A DNA stretch of 64,000 bases from Brevundimonas basaltis (GTDB lineage: Bacteria; Pseudomonadota; Alphaproteobacteria; Caulobacterales; Caulobacteraceae). Below are positions 42,012 through 52,499 of the stretch, in pieces. The notes below the pieces were generated by a model that was not told the DNA's origin, ran no database searches, and worked only from the letters and a program-made list of their open reading frames with translations. The position numbers were made by a program, and so were the translations under genes. The stretch covers positions 310,001-374,000 of the forward strand of contig NZ_JACHFZ010000001.1 of the NCBI RefSeq assembly GCF_014202075.1. The letters are read 5' to 3'. The stretch's first letter is position 1; each line of letters opens with the position of its first letter.

Positions 42012-42509
42012 TTACCGCCCGCCAGACCTCAGCGACGCGTCGAGCCGGATCATGTGGTCCCTCAACCTGTCGAGGATTTCACTCGGGGCTTCGGTAGTTT
42101 TCGGCAGGGGATACTTCCACGTCCGCAGGTGCCCCACCATGGAAACATAAGGTATGGCCCTCAGGCCGGGGAGAAATGGGTCAGATTCGGACAGCTCGAA
42201 GGTGGCCCCTGATTCCAGTGGAAGCGGCCGCATTCGGTTCGCCAGCCAAAGGTGACCACCGTCGACAAAGATGGCGATCCGCTTCCAGCGAAACATCCGC
42301 CACAGCGCCCAAAGTACGATCAGGATACAGAAAGGCGAAGCCACGAGGGCGATCAACAGCAAGAACGGGCGCGAGTCGGTCGCCAGGGCCTCGAAGACGC
42401 TTCCGGCCTCTACAACGGCGAACCACGGAAAGGCGCTTCCAACGAGAAGGAAGATGACCATGGGGATTGCACCGGTTCTGCTCCGATGCGCGATCGGCAT
42501 TCCCCTCAT
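42012..42509 (-). CDS. Unrecognised membrane protein between trpC and lexA
   Basis: No family recognised. The 165-residue product has two predicted membrane helices (about 14-33 and 48-71), a basic stretch (WRMFRWKR) after the second, and an approximately 90-residue soluble C-terminal domain (with [15 protein letters not shown], and WKYPLP) that resembles a small PH-like or beta-barrel fold only in being beta-rich. The ATG overlaps the trpC stop, so it is the last gene of the trpG-D-C transcript. In many alphaproteobacteria moaC and moeA occupy this place. Confidence 0.75.
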   Translation of the reverse strand: MRGMPIAHRSRTGAIPMVIFLLVGSAFPWFAVVEAGSVFEALATDSRPFLLLIALVASPFCILIVLWALWRMFRWKRIAIFVDGGHLWLANRMRPLPLESGATFELSESDPFLPGLRAIPYVSMVGHLRTWKYPLPKTTEAPSEILDRLRDHMIRLDASLRSGGR

Positions 42510-43297
42510 CCCAATAGCGCCCGCGTCGCGGCCTCGACGTCCGCCTGCCGCATCAGGCTCTCGCCGACGAGGATCGCCCTGGACCCCGCCTCTGACACCC
42601 GCGCCACGTCCGGAGAGGTGAAGATGCCGCTTTCCGCCACCAGCAGCGCCCCCGCCGGGGCCATCGGCGCCAGCCGCTCCGTCACCGCCAGATCGACCTC
42701 GAAGGTCCGCAGCGAGCGGTTGTTGATCCCGACCAGATCGCCGCCCAGTTGGCAGGCGCGGGCCATTTCGGCCTCGTCGTGGGTCTCGATCAGGGCGTCC
42801 ATGCCGAACCGCTCCGCCTCGGCGAACAACTCGCCCGCGACGACATCATCAATCATGGCGAGGATGATCAGGATGCAGTCGGCGCCCAAGGCCCGGCTCT
42901 CGGCCACCTGCCACGGGTCGACGAGGAAGTCCTTGCGCAGGCAGGGCAGGGCGGTCGCCTCGCGCGCCTGACCGAGGAAGGCGTCGTCGCCCTGGAAACT
43001 GGGGCCGTCGGTCAGCACCGACAGGCAGGACGCCCCGCCGCGCTCATAAGCGCGGGCCAGCGCCGGCGGGTCGAAGTCGGCGCGGATCAGACCCTTGGAC
43101 GGGCTGGCCTTTTTGATTTCGGCGATCAGGGCCGGACGGCCCGTCTCCGCGAGCCGCCGTTCCAACGCGGCCCGGAAGCCGCGCGGCGGCGACGCCGACC
43201 TAACCCGCGCCTCGACGGCGTCCTGCGACAGCGCCGCCTTGCGGCCCGCCACGTCCTCGCGCTTGTAGGCGGCGATCCGCTCCAGCACGTCGGTCAC
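42506..43297 (-). CDS. trpC: Indole-3-glycerol phosphate synthase
   Basis: Fourth reaction of tryptophan synthesis, ring closure to indole-glycerol phosphate. The 263-residue TIM-barrel product has [25 protein letters not shown] and [15 protein letters not shown]. The start is GTG at 43297, overlapping the trpD stop; upstream frame has no family match. It is a single-function enzyme, not fused to trpF. Confidence 0.96.
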   Translation of the reverse strand: MTDVLERIAAYKREDVAGRKAALSQDAVEARVRSASPPRGFRAALERRLAETGRPALIAEIKKASPSKGLIRADFDPPALARAYERGGASCLSVLTDGPSFQGDDAFLGQAREATALPCLRKDFLVDPWQVAESRALGADCILIILAMIDDVVAGELFAEAERFGMDALIETHDEAEMARACQLGGDLVGINNRSLRTFEVDLAVTERLAPMAPAGALLVAESGIFTSPDVARVSEAGSRAILVGESLMRQADVEAATRALLG

Positions 43298-44328
43298 GCG
43301 GGTTCGTCCTCGATGTCGGTATTGGTCGCCTCGACCAGCGCCGCCAGCGCCTTCGCGGCCCGGCCGTCGTCGATCACCGCCGCCGCCAGCGCCGCGCCTT
43401 CGGCCAGATCGGTGGCCTTGTCGCCCACAACCAGCGCCGCCGCCGCATTCAGCAACACGATGTCGCGATAGGCCCCCTTGGCCCCGTCCAGCAGCGCCCC
43501 CAGCGCCGCCGCATTCTCCTCGGCGTCGCCGCCGCGGATGTCGGCGATGTCGGCGCGCGCCAGGCCGGCGTCTTCCGGCGTGACCGTGAAGCGGCGCACC
43601 GCCCCGTCCTTCCACTCCGCCACCTCGGTCTCGCCCGTGGTGGTCAGTTCGTCGAGGCCCCGACCGTGCACCGTCCAGGCCCGCTCGGCGCCCAGCCGCC
43701 CCAGCACCTCGGCCAGCGGCTCCAGCAGGCGCGGGTCATAGACCCCCATCACCTGCCGCTTCGCATTGGCCGGATTGGACAGCGGCCCCAACAGGTTGAA
43801 CACCGTCCGGAAACCGATCTCGGCCCGCACCGGCCCGACGTGGCGCATCGCTCCGTGGTAGGCGGGGGCGAACAGGAAGGCGATGCCGGCCCGGTCCAGC
43901 GCCCGCAGCTGCTGCGCCGGCGTGGCCGCCAGATTGACCCCCAGGGCCGCCAGCACGTCCGACGACCCGGACTTCGAACTCAGGGCCCGGTTGCCGTGCT
44001 TGGCCACCTTCAGCCCCGCGCCGGCCAGAACCAGCGCCGCCGCCGTCGAGATGTTGAAGGTGTGCTGCCCGTCGCCGCCAGTGCCGCAGGTGTCGATGAC
44101 CTCATACGGGTGATCCAGCGTCAGGGCCGCCTCGCGCATCGCCCCGGCGAAGGCGGCGATCTCGCTCACTGTCTCGCCGCGGATGCGCAGGGCGGTGACC
44201 GCCGCCGCCACCTGGGCCGGGGTCGGCTCGCCCCTCAGGCAGGCGGCGAAGAAGGCGTGAGCCTCCGCGTCCGACAGCACCTGGCCGTCGACCAGCTTGG
44301 CCAGCAGGGGTTTGAAGCCGTCGGCCAT
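43294..44328 (-). CDS. trpD: Anthranilate phosphoribosyltransferase
   Basis: Transfers phosphoribosyl from PRPP to anthranilate in tryptophan synthesis. The 344-residue product has the PRPP-binding [32 protein letters not shown] and [15 protein letters not shown]. The ATG is one base after the trpG stop. GTG of trpC overlaps its stop, consistent with a trpG-D-C operon. Confidence 0.97.
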   Translation of the reverse strand: MADGFKPLLAKLVDGQVLSDAEAHAFFAACLRGEPTPAQVAAAVTALRIRGETVSEIAAFAGAMREAALTLDHPYEVIDTCGTGGDGQHTFNISTAAALVLAGAGLKVAKHGNRALSSKSGSSDVLAALGVNLAATPAQQLRALDRAGIAFLFAPAYHGAMRHVGPVRAEIGFRTVFNLLGPLSNPANAKRQVMGVYDPRLLEPLAEVLGRLGAERAWTVHGRGLDELTTTGETEVAEWKDGAVRRFTVTPEDAGLARADIADIRGGDAEENAAALGALLDGAKGAYRDIVLLNAAAALVVGDKATDLAEGAALAAAVIDDGRAAKALAALVEATNTDIEDEPA

Positions 44329-44329
44329 T

Positions 44330-44920
44330 TCAGACCATCGCCGTGCGTTTGATGTTCGCCAGATCGAGGAAGTTGGCCAGCAGGTCGTGACCGTGCTCAG
44401 TGGCGATCGATTCGGGATGGAACTGCACGCCGTGGATCGGCCGCGTCCTGTGCGCCAGCCCCATGATCTCGCCGTCGGCGGTCCAGGCGGTGACCTCCAG
44501 CACGTCCGGCAGGGTCTCCCGCTTCACCGCCAGCGAATGATAGCGCGTCGCCGTAAAGGGGGAGGGCAGGCCGCGGAACACGCTCTTGCCCTCATGCTCG
44601 ATCGGCGAGGTCTTGCCGTGCATCAGGGCCTTGGCGCGGATCACGTCGCCGCCGAAGGCCTGACCCATCGCCTGATGGCCGAGGCAGACTCCGAAGATCG
44701 GCATGTCCTGTGGCGCGGTTTCGATCAGAGCCAGGCAGATCCCGGCCTCGTTCGGCGTGCACGGCCCCGGCGACAGCAGCAGGGCGTCCGGCTTCAGCGC
44801 CAGGGCCTCGGCCGCCGTCAGGTCGTCGTTGCGCACCACGCGCGTCTCAGCGCCCAGTTCCGCGAGGTAGTGGACCAGGTTCCAGGTGAAGCTGTCGTAG
44901 TTGTCGACGACGAGGATCAT
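44330..44920 (-). CDS. trpG: Anthranilate synthase glutaminase component
   Basis: Supplies ammonia from glutamine to TrpE. The 196-residue class I amidotransferase has [19 protein letters not shown] at the start, the nucleophile in [15 protein letters not shown], and HPES near the C-terminus. It could also serve PabB. The start is the ATG at 44920; the added upstream residues lack conservation. Confidence 0.96.
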   Translation of the reverse strand: MILVVDNYDSFTWNLVHYLAELGAETRVVRNDDLTAAEALALKPDALLLSPGPCTPNEAGICLALIETAPQDMPIFGVCLGHQAMGQAFGGDVIRAKALMHGKTSPIEHEGKSVFRGLPSPFTATRYHSLAVKRETLPDVLEVTAWTADGEIMGLAHRTRPIHGVQFHPESIATEHGHDLLANFLDLANIKRTAMV

Positions 44921-44968
44921 GCTTCGGCTTCTAGGGGGTGCGGGGCGGCGCGCCAAGCAGTCCTGCGG

Positions 44969-44987
44969 GTAAGTCTTCGTTAACCAT
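44969..44987 (+). promoter_or_regulatory. CtrA-like box (GTAA-N7-TTAACCAT)
   Basis: GTAA GTCTTCG TTAACCAT matches the Caulobacter CtrA site TTAA-N7-TTAAC(CAT) with one mismatch in the left half. It lies 39-57 bases before the ATG of the small membrane protein gene and also upstream of trpG on the other strand. Confidence 0.4.
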
Positions 44988-45025
44988 GATCCGGCGAACT
45001 GGGGGTCTCAGGCCGGAGGGGTTCC

Positions 45026-45223
45026 ATGGCAGACACCACAATCGACAAGGCCCGCGATCTGCTCAGTCCACCGGCGGCGCGTTCGGGGAACGCCTGGGCG
45101 ATGCTGGCGTCAGCGGCGCTGGCCGCCATGGCCGCCGTGCTGATGGCCGGAGTGATGGTTCTCGGGCCGGGCGTCCGCTTCGAGGAGCCGCCGGTGGCTC
45201 AACCGCTGTTCCCGAACGGATAG
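45026..45223 (+). CDS. Small single-pass membrane protein, possible cell-cycle gene
   Basis: The 65-residue product has a charged N-terminus (about 1-22), one hydrophobic helix (23-47) and a short Pro-rich tail. GGAGGGG lies five bases before the ATG, a strong ribosome binding site, and a CtrA-like box precedes it. It is on the strand opposite the trp genes and its last 25 bases overlap the trpE 3' end. No family is recognised; the regulatory signals are what make me believe it. Confidence 0.6.
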   Translation: MADTTIDKARDLLSPPAARSGNAWAMLASAALAAMAAVLMAGVMVLGPGVRFEEPPVAQPLFPNG

Positions 45224-46707
45224 CGCCAGGCGTCCTCCGCCGCCCCCATCGGGGCCCGGGCCTTGGCCTTGGTCTCCGCGAATTCGGCGGCCGGATCGCT
45301 GTCAGCGACGACGCCCGCTCCGGCCTGGACATGGATCTTGCCGTCGGCGAACAGGGCGGTTCTGAGCACAATGCAGATGTCCGCCTCGCCGCCGGCCGAG
45401 ATATAGCCGACGCCGCCGCCGTAGCCGACGCCGCGCTTCTCGCCCTCGAGCTCGTCGATGATCTCCATGGCCCGCACCTTCGGCGCGCCGGACAGGGTGC
45501 CGGCGGGCAGGGCGGCCAGCAGGGTGTCGACCGCGTCCAGCTTCGGATCGGCCTGACCCTGCACATCGGAAACGATATGCATGACAGAGCTGTAGCGCTC
45601 GACCTTGAAGCTCTCCGTGACCTCAACCGTGCCCGGCGCGGCGACGCGACCGACGTCGTTGCGGCCCAGATCGAGTAGCATCAGATGCTCGGCCCGCTCC
45701 TTCGGATCGGCCAGCAGTTCAGCTTCCAGCGCCCGGTCGGCTTCCGGCGTCTCACCGCGGGGCCGGGTTCCGGCCAGCGGGCGGATGGTGACCCGCCCGT
45801 CTTTCAGCCGCACCAGTATCTCCGGGCTCGATCCGGCCAGCTGGAAGTCGCCGAAATCGAGGAAGAACAGATAGGGCGACGGATTGCGCCGGCGCAGCGA
45901 GCGATAGAAGGCGAACGGGTCGCCGTCCCATGGCGCGGCGAAGCGGTGGCTGAGCACCACCTGGAAGATGTCGCCGGCGGCGATGTAGTCCTTGGCCCGG
46001 GCCACCATCTTCCCGAACGCAGCCTCGTCGACCGGCGAAGCGAACGGCGGAGCGGGGGCCTCGACGGGTGCCGGCAGGGCGGGCAGGGGCCGGCGCAGGT
46101 CCGCCTCGAAGGCATCGAGCCGGAGCAGGGCCGCCGCATAGGCGTCCGGGGCCGACGCGCCGCCGTCGGGGAAGGCGGCGGAGACCAGCACGATCTCGTG
46201 CTTCACGGAGTCGAAGATCGCCACGAGGGCCGGCCGGGTCAGGACTGCGTCGGGCAGGTCCAGCGGGTCCTGATTGGCCTCGCCCAGCGGCTCGAGTAGC
46301 CGGACCATGTCGTAGCCGAACACCCCGAACAGCCCTGCGGCCATCGGCGGCAGGTCGTCCGGCAGGTCGAGACGCGAGGCCGCGATCAGGCGGCGCAGCG
46401 AGGCCAGGGGATCACCCGGCTCGACCTCGAAGACCGCGGCGTCCGGCCCCCGCGCCAGTTCCGCCTGTCCGTCCCGGCAGCGCCAGACCACGTCTGGCTC
46501 GCGGGTGATGATCGAATAGCGGCCGTTGACCGCGCCGCCCTCCACCGACTCCAGCAGGAAAGCATGGGTCCGCCCGTGCCCGACCTTCAGGAAGGCCGAG
46601 ACCGGGGTCTCGAGGTCGTCGACCAGCCGCCGCACCACGACCTGGGCGCGGTCGGCGGCCCAGCCCGCCTCGAACGCCGGCCACGGCGAGCCGGCGCCCG
46701 AACTCAT
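45199..46707 (-). CDS. trpE: Anthranilate synthase component I
   Basis: Makes anthranilate from chorismate with ammonia from TrpG. The 502-residue product has the tryptophan feedback site region FLLESVEGG, then IRPLAGTRPRGETPEAD and LLDLGRNDVGRVA, and DIPVQAGAG-like C-terminal residues. Its ATG overlaps the ppiD stop, so translation is coupled to the chaperone gene rather than to trpG, from which it is separated by about 280 bases. Confidence 0.97.
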   Translation of the reverse strand: MSSGAGSPWPAFEAGWAADRAQVVVRRLVDDLETPVSAFLKVGHGRTHAFLLESVEGGAVNGRYSIITREPDVVWRCRDGQAELARGPDAAVFEVEPGDPLASLRRLIAASRLDLPDDLPPMAAGLFGVFGYDMVRLLEPLGEANQDPLDLPDAVLTRPALVAIFDSVKHEIVLVSAAFPDGGASAPDAYAAALLRLDAFEADLRRPLPALPAPVEAPAPPFASPVDEAAFGKMVARAKDYIAAGDIFQVVLSHRFAAPWDGDPFAFYRSLRRRNPSPYLFFLDFGDFQLAGSSPEILVRLKDGRVTIRPLAGTRPRGETPEADRALEAELLADPKERAEHLMLLDLGRNDVGRVAAPGTVEVTESFKVERYSSVMHIVSDVQGQADPKLDAVDTLLAALPAGTLSGAPKVRAMEIIDELEGEKRGVGYGGGVGYISAGGEADICIVLRTALFADGKIHVQAGAGVVADSDPAAEFAETKAKARAPMGAAEDAWRYPFGNSG

Positions 46708-48611
46708 TGTCCGGCCGGCGTCGCCGGCGTCTCGGTCAGTCCAAGGGCCTGGCGCGCGAGGTCCTCATTATACGTCGCGTTCATCCGCTCAGCGGCCGCC
46801 GAGACGCTGGCGGCCAGGAACGGGTCGCCGGCCTGGGCGCCGATGCGAGCCCGCCACTGCTGCGCCTCCTCGGCGACCACGACCGCGGTCGGAGCCGAGA
46901 TGCGGTCGATCCGGCCGATGGCCATGCTGTCGGCAGACTGCGGCTGCGAGAAGACCTGACCGCTCTTACCGTTGAACACGCCGCTCACCACGCCCCGGCC
47001 CAGCCGGTCCATCGTGTCCTGCTCCTGCTTCAGGCCGGTGTTGGTGACGACTTTCGCACCGACCGAGGCGGCTACGGCGGCGATGTCTTCGCCGGCCCTG
47101 AGCCTCTCGGCCAGGGCGTCGGCGCGGGCCGAGAGCAGCCGGACGTTTTCACTGGCCGTCCAGGCCTGGGTCACCATCTCCCGGACGCTGTCGAGCGAGG
47201 GCATGGCCGGGGGCGTCACCTTGTCGACGCGAACCACGAAATACTGACCTTCGCCGAGGCCGACGGGCTCGTTGGCGCGGCCTTCCGTCAGCTTCCACAT
47301 GGCCTCCAGCACCGGGGCCGGGACGTTGAGCTGCTGACCGTTTTCGGTCTTGCCCTCGCGGCTCACCGCCGGGATGGGTACGGCCATGGCGCCGACTTCG
47401 CGGACCGCCTCGTCGACGCTCTTCCCGCCGCGGCGGGCCGTCTCGAAGGCTTCGACCCGGCGGGCGACGGCGCCGCGCGCTTCTTGACCCCGCAGTTCCG
47501 TGACGATCTCGTCGCGGGCGTCTTCCAGCGTGACCTCGCGGCCCGGCTGAATGGCGGTGACCTTGGCCACCACAAAGCCCACGCGGGCCTGGATCGGGGC
47601 CGAGACCTCGCCTTCGCCGAGGCCGAACACGGCGGCGGCCACGGCCGGGTCGCCGATCGCGCTGCGCGGCGTCTCGGTGTAATTCGCCGGCTGCAGGTCG
47701 TTGGCCTCGCCTACGGCCGCCGGGGTCTGGCCGGCCCGCAGAGCGGCGGCGATGCGGTCGGCGGCTGCGCGGGTCGGCGCCGCCAGAGTGGTGAAGGTCC
47801 GACGCTCGGGAGTCGACAGGGCGTCCTTGCGGAACTCGTAGCGCGCCCGGATTTTCTCTTCGCTGATCTGGATATTCTGGTCGGTCGGATTGGCGAAGAC
47901 CACCAGCGTGCCGGACCGCAGCTCCGGCGTCCGGAGCTCGGAGGCGTGCTGGCTCATGAACGAGGTCAGCTGGGCGTCGGTCGGGCGCGGCGCGGTTCCG
48001 GCCATCGCCTGGGTCAGGACGAACCAGCGCGCGTCGCGGCTCTGCTGGGTCTGGTTGGCGTAGAGGGCGCCGTAGACGCGCGGCAGCCGCAGGCCGGCCG
48101 TCGACGCCGACGCGTAGTGCAGCCCCATGTAGCGATCGCGGATATCGCGCTCGTTGGACGCCGCGGTCATCTTGTTCTGCGCCAGCGCAGAGGCATACGC
48201 CTGCTCGCTGAACCGCTGGGTGACCGGATCGAAGAAGGCGGGCTCGGCCCGAATGATGCGCAGGACCAGTTCGTTACCGGGCCGGATGCCGGTCTTCCAG
48301 GCCCAGCTGAAAAAGCCGAGTTCGTCCGCCTGGCCCTTCAGGATCGACGCCAGCGGCACCTGGGCCAGCAGTTCCTCATAGGTGATCGCACGGCGCTCCT
48401 GCGTCTGGACCTGCTGCAACCGGCGATCCATTTCCGCCCGGAACTCCTGCGGGCTGAGGCTTCGATCGCCGGCGGATACAACCTTTGGCGGCTGCAGGCT
48501 GCCCAGCACATCCGTCTGGGTGCCGCCCGTGACCAGCAGACCCATGACCATAAGGACCAAGAGGCCGAGCGCCCACTTCGACTTCGCGAAATTGCGGAAC
48601 ATGGAGATCAT
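46704..48611 (-). CDS. ppiD: PpiD-type periplasmic folding factor (SurA_N / parvulin)
   Basis: Inner-membrane-anchored peptidyl-prolyl isomerase/chaperone near the Sec translocon. The product is about 635 residues, with a basic N-terminus (FRNFAKSKW), one membrane helix (about 13-33), an N-terminal SurA-like domain, and a parvulin domain whose motif is weakly conserved, suggesting chaperone rather than isomerase activity. ATG at 48611 (or 48602) was chosen because upstream residues are not conserved. It is upstream of trpE in one unit. Confidence 0.88.
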   Translation of the reverse strand: MISMFRNFAKSKWALGLLVLMVMGLLVTGGTQTDVLGSLQPPKVVSAGDRSLSPQEFRAEMDRRLQQVQTQERRAITYEELLAQVPLASILKGQADELGFFSWAWKTGIRPGNELVLRIIRAEPAFFDPVTQRFSEQAYASALAQNKMTAASNERDIRDRYMGLHYASASTAGLRLPRVYGALYANQTQQSRDARWFVLTQAMAGTAPRPTDAQLTSFMSQHASELRTPELRSGTLVVFANPTDQNIQISEEKIRARYEFRKDALSTPERRTFTTLAAPTRAAADRIAAALRAGQTPAAVGEANDLQPANYTETPRSAIGDPAVAAAVFGLGEGEVSAPIQARVGFVVAKVTAIQPGREVTLEDARDEIVTELRGQEARGAVARRVEAFETARRGGKSVDEAVREVGAMAVPIPAVSREGKTENGQQLNVPAPVLEAMWKLTEGRANEPVGLGEGQYFVVRVDKVTPPAMPSLDSVREMVTQAWTASENVRLLSARADALAERLRAGEDIAAVAASVGAKVVTNTGLKQEQDTMDRLGRGVVSGVFNGKSGQVFSQPQSADSMAIGRIDRISAPTAVVVAEEAQQWRARIGAQAGDPFLAASVSAAAERMNATYNEDLARQALGLTETPATPAGQ

Positions 48612-48656
48612 GGGGAAGCGGTCCTGGGCGGATGGCGGCGACGATGGTCGCTTCGG

Positions 48657-48686
48657 CCTATAGGGGGTGACAGGTCGGCACGGCAA
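48657..48686 (-). promoter_or_regulatory. Candidate promoter of ppiD-trpE
   Basis: On the minus strand TTGCCG (48686-48681) and TATAGG (48662-48657) are 18 bases apart, giving a leader of about 40 bases to the ppiD ATG. It lies in the divergent ppiD-tpiA gap. Confidence 0.35.
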
Positions 48687-48754
48687 GACAATGGCGACGT
48701 ATCGACCGCTCCGGAAGTCTTGGCTTGGCGAAAAGGTCCGCCTAGAGAGGCCGG

Positions 48755-49504
48755 ATGAAACAATCCGTGAAGCTGATCGCCGGAAACTGGAAAATGAACG
48801 GCCTGGGCGCGAGCCTGGACGAGGTGGCGGTGCTGCGGCGGGCGCTTGAGGCCGAGCCGGCGACTTGCCGCGTCGCCCTGTGTCCGCCCGCCACCCTTGT
48901 CGAGCGTCTGGGCGCCGCCGCGCGCGGAAGCGCCATCGAGGTCGGCGGACAGGACTGTCGGGCGGAGCCCCACGGCGCGTTCACCGGCAGCGTCTCAGCC
49001 GCGATGTTGAAAGACGCCGGCGCGAGCCTCGTCATCGTCGGACATTCCGAGCGCCGCCAGGAGTTCGGCGAGAATGACGGGCTGGTCGCCGCCAAGGCTG
49101 AAGCGGCCGTGCTCGCGTCTCTCGCCCCGATCATCTGCGTCGGAGAAACTCTGGAGCAGCGCGAGGCCGGCAAGGCAGTCGCGGTGGTGCGCGACCAGGT
49201 CATGAACTCGTTGCCGAAGGCCGTTCTCGGGCGGGATTTCGCTGTGGCCTATGAGCCGGTGTGGGCGATCGGCACCGGCTTGACCCCGACCCTGGAGCAG
49301 ATCGAGGAAGTCCACCGCGCCGTCCGGGCGGCCATGCTCGAACGGCTTGGTCTCGGCAGCGCCGCGGCGCCGATTCTCTACGGGGGATCGGTCAAGCCGG
49401 ACAACGCCCGCGACATCCTCGCTGTGCCCGAAGTGGGCGGCGCCCTTGTCGGCGGCGCCTCGCTCAAGGCCGCCGACTTCCTGCCGATCATAAGGGCCGC
49501 TTGA
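48755..49504 (+). CDS. tpiA: Triosephosphate isomerase
   Basis: Interconverts dihydroxyacetone phosphate and glyceraldehyde 3-phosphate in central metabolism. The 249-residue product has the substrate-site AGNWKMNG, catalytic His in IVGHSERRQEFGE and catalytic Glu in AYEPVWAIGTG. It is divergent from ppiD and leads the tpiA-secG-pyrG order common in alphaproteobacteria. Confidence 0.97.
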   Translation: MKQSVKLIAGNWKMNGLGASLDEVAVLRRALEAEPATCRVALCPPATLVERLGAAARGSAIEVGGQDCRAEPHGAFTGSVSAAMLKDAGASLVIVGHSERRQEFGENDGLVAAKAEAAVLASLAPIICVGETLEQREAGKAVAVVRDQVMNSLPKAVLGRDFAVAYEPVWAIGTGLTPTLEQIEEVHRAVRAAMLERLGLGSAAAPILYGGSVKPDNARDILAVPEVGGALVGGASLKAADFLPIIRAA

Positions 49505-49598
49505 AGGGCCGCCCTTAGGCTCCCTTCCCCCCGCCCGACATCAATGATAGACGCCGCCGCTTGATCGGCGCGGCTTCGCGCCACACATATCGGCCGCC

Positions 49599-50018
49599 AT
49601 GCTCCAGACCATTCTCCTCGTCGTCATGATCCTCATCTCGGTCGCGCTCGCCGGCGTGATCCTGCTCCAGCGCTCCGAAGGCGGCGCGCTCGGCATGGGT
49701 GGAGGACCGTCGGGCTTCATGACCGCGCGGGGGGCCGGCAACCTGTTGACGGTGACGACGTGGTGGCTGGGCGTGGCCTTCTTCGCCTGCGCCATCGGCC
49801 TGACCATCGTCGGCAACCTCAGCCGCGCGGACCAGTCGATCGTCGACCGTGACGCCGTCGGCGCCCTTGCCGCGCCGACCGGAGACTCGACAACGGCGCC
49901 CGCCGAGGTCGATCCGGCCGAGGCTCCCGCCCAACCGACCGGTCCGTCGCTCGACGACTTCGTTGGTTCGGCATCGGCCGCCCAGCCCGTTCCGGCCCAG
50001 CCGGCTCCGGCGCAATAA
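49599..50018 (+). CDS. secG: Preprotein translocase subunit SecG
   Basis: Small membrane partner of SecYE in protein export. The 139-residue product has two hydrophobic helices (about 2-22 and 49-70) with LQRSEGGALGMGGG between them, the usual SecG hairpin. The C-terminal about 60 residues are an Ala/Pro/Asp-rich periplasmic-or-cytoplasmic tail common in this class. Confidence 0.93.
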   Translation: MLQTILLVVMILISVALAGVILLQRSEGGALGMGGGPSGFMTARGAGNLLTVTTWWLGVAFFACAIGLTIVGNLSRADQSIVDRDAVGALAAPTGDSTTAPAEVDPAEAPAQPTGPSLDDFVGSASAAQPVPAQPAPAQ

Positions 50019-50100
50019 GGTGGGCGGGGCCCTTATCCCCGCCTTCCGCTCCCGCCCTCATAGTCTCCGCAGTAAGCCGCTCGAATCAGCGGTAGAGTGA

Positions 50101-51757
<1,657 letters not shown>

Positions 51758-51759
<2 letters not shown>

Positions 51760-51779
51760 AGCCGGCTTATTCCGGTTCT
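51758..51779. terminator. Weak bidirectional hairpin after pyrG
   Basis: AGAGCCGG-cttatt-CCGGTTCT makes an eight-pair stem (one wobble) overlapping the pyrG stop and the 3' end of the opposite small gene. No T tract follows in either direction, so true terminator function is uncertain. Confidence 0.3.
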
Positions 51780-51952
51780 GGCCGAATGGTCACTGCAGGG
51801 GTCGTGGAAACGGCTTCTGTCAATCCTTCAAAGGGCCGCCGCTCTCGGCAACGAAGGCAGACCTGAACGCCGGCTTCGCGGTGGCTGTCCACGAAGATGT
51901 GGCCTTTCAATCTGCACCGAATAGCCTTGAACATCACACCCTCCAGGCACAA
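51767..51952 (-). CDS. Small CxxC protein, possibly DUF1660-like
   Basis: The 61-residue product (or 55 residues from the second ATG at 51934) contains KAIRCRLKGHIFVD and VCLRCRERR, an arrangement of Cys-Leu-Lys-Gly-His and CxxC resembling small phage-associated DUF1660-type zinc-binding peptides. It is convergent with pyrG. I am unsure whether it is expressed. The stretch from 51953 to the host-attachment gene (52044) holds nothing else I can support. Confidence 0.5.
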   Translation of the reverse strand: MCLEGVMFKAIRCRLKGHIFVDSHREAGVQVCLRCRERRPFEGLTEAVSTTPAVTIRPEPE

Positions 51953-52044
51953 CAGTGATATGGATCACGTTGCGGCGCAAGGTGATGGTGCGATGCAAAA
52001 ACCAACCGTTTTCCTGTTCCCGCAAGAGGGCGGCTTGTCGGGTC

Positions 52045-52437
52045 TCAGGTGCTCAGCGACCGTTGGATATCTTCGACGGTGGCGTTGACGAGGGTCTTCG
52101 CATGCTCGCGAACCAGCTTTCCAGTGACCTCCTGGTGCAGCAGAGGTCTGATTTCACCTAAAGTCACCGGATCGGCGGCGAGGATCAGGTGCTTGTAGGC
52201 GCCGGCATGCGCCATCGAGTAGAGGCGGGCGGCGATCTGTTTGGAAAAGGTCGCTTCGTTAAGGTCCTGGTCCGACATCTCCGGCGGCGTTTTACCAGCT
52301 GGACCCTCGTCGGCGAGGTTCTGAGGAGTCCAGTTCCCGTCGTGCTCCAGCGAACCATGCCTTACGCGGAAGGTCTTGGCTTCTTCCCCGCTCGCTACGA
52401 CGACCAGCGCGCCCTCGTGAAACCCAGCTATTCCCAT
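52045..52437 (-). CDS. Host-attachment (baeRF/eRF1-like) family protein
   Basis: The 130-residue product matches the family once called protein required for attachment to host cells, now seen as a bacterial eRF1-domain-like group. Evidence: an N-terminal beta strand (ALVVVASGEEAKTFRV), a central helix (FSKQIAARLYSMAHAGAYKHL), then LILAADPVTLGEIRPLLHQE and a C-terminal helix. The substrate is unknown for this family; a ribosome-related stress role is a guess. GAGAGGAAG precedes the ATG as a ribosome binding site. Confidence 0.75.
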   Translation of the reverse strand: MGIAGFHEGALVVVASGEEAKTFRVRHGSLEHDGNWTPQNLADEGPAGKTPPEMSDQDLNEATFSKQIAARLYSMAHAGAYKHLILAADPVTLGEIRPLLHQEVTGKLVREHAKTLVNATVEDIQRSLST

Positions 52438-52499
52438 CGAACTTCCTCTCGTGTTTTGCGGCGGGCTGATGCAGAGAACCTGCCAGCCCTTCTGCGAGG

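Noticed and set aside
42002..42015. TTAA-N7-TTAC near the lexA upstream region
   Set aside because: One mismatch from a CtrA full site, but it overlaps the stop codon of the membrane protein gene and lies beyond the LexA boxes; chance match is likely.
44921..45025. Possible tryptophan attenuator before trpG
   Set aside because: No short frame with adjacent Trp codons and no terminator hairpin with a T tract was found.
46707..48758. 683-codon plus-strand frame opposite ppiD
   Set aside because: Lies entirely on the antisense strand of ppiD and continues across the divergent promoter gap; composition typical of a shadow frame.
49492..49516. AAGGGC/GCCCTT repeat after tpiA as a terminator
   Set aside because: The stem is only five pairs with a three-base loop and is followed by C-rich sequence rather than T residues.
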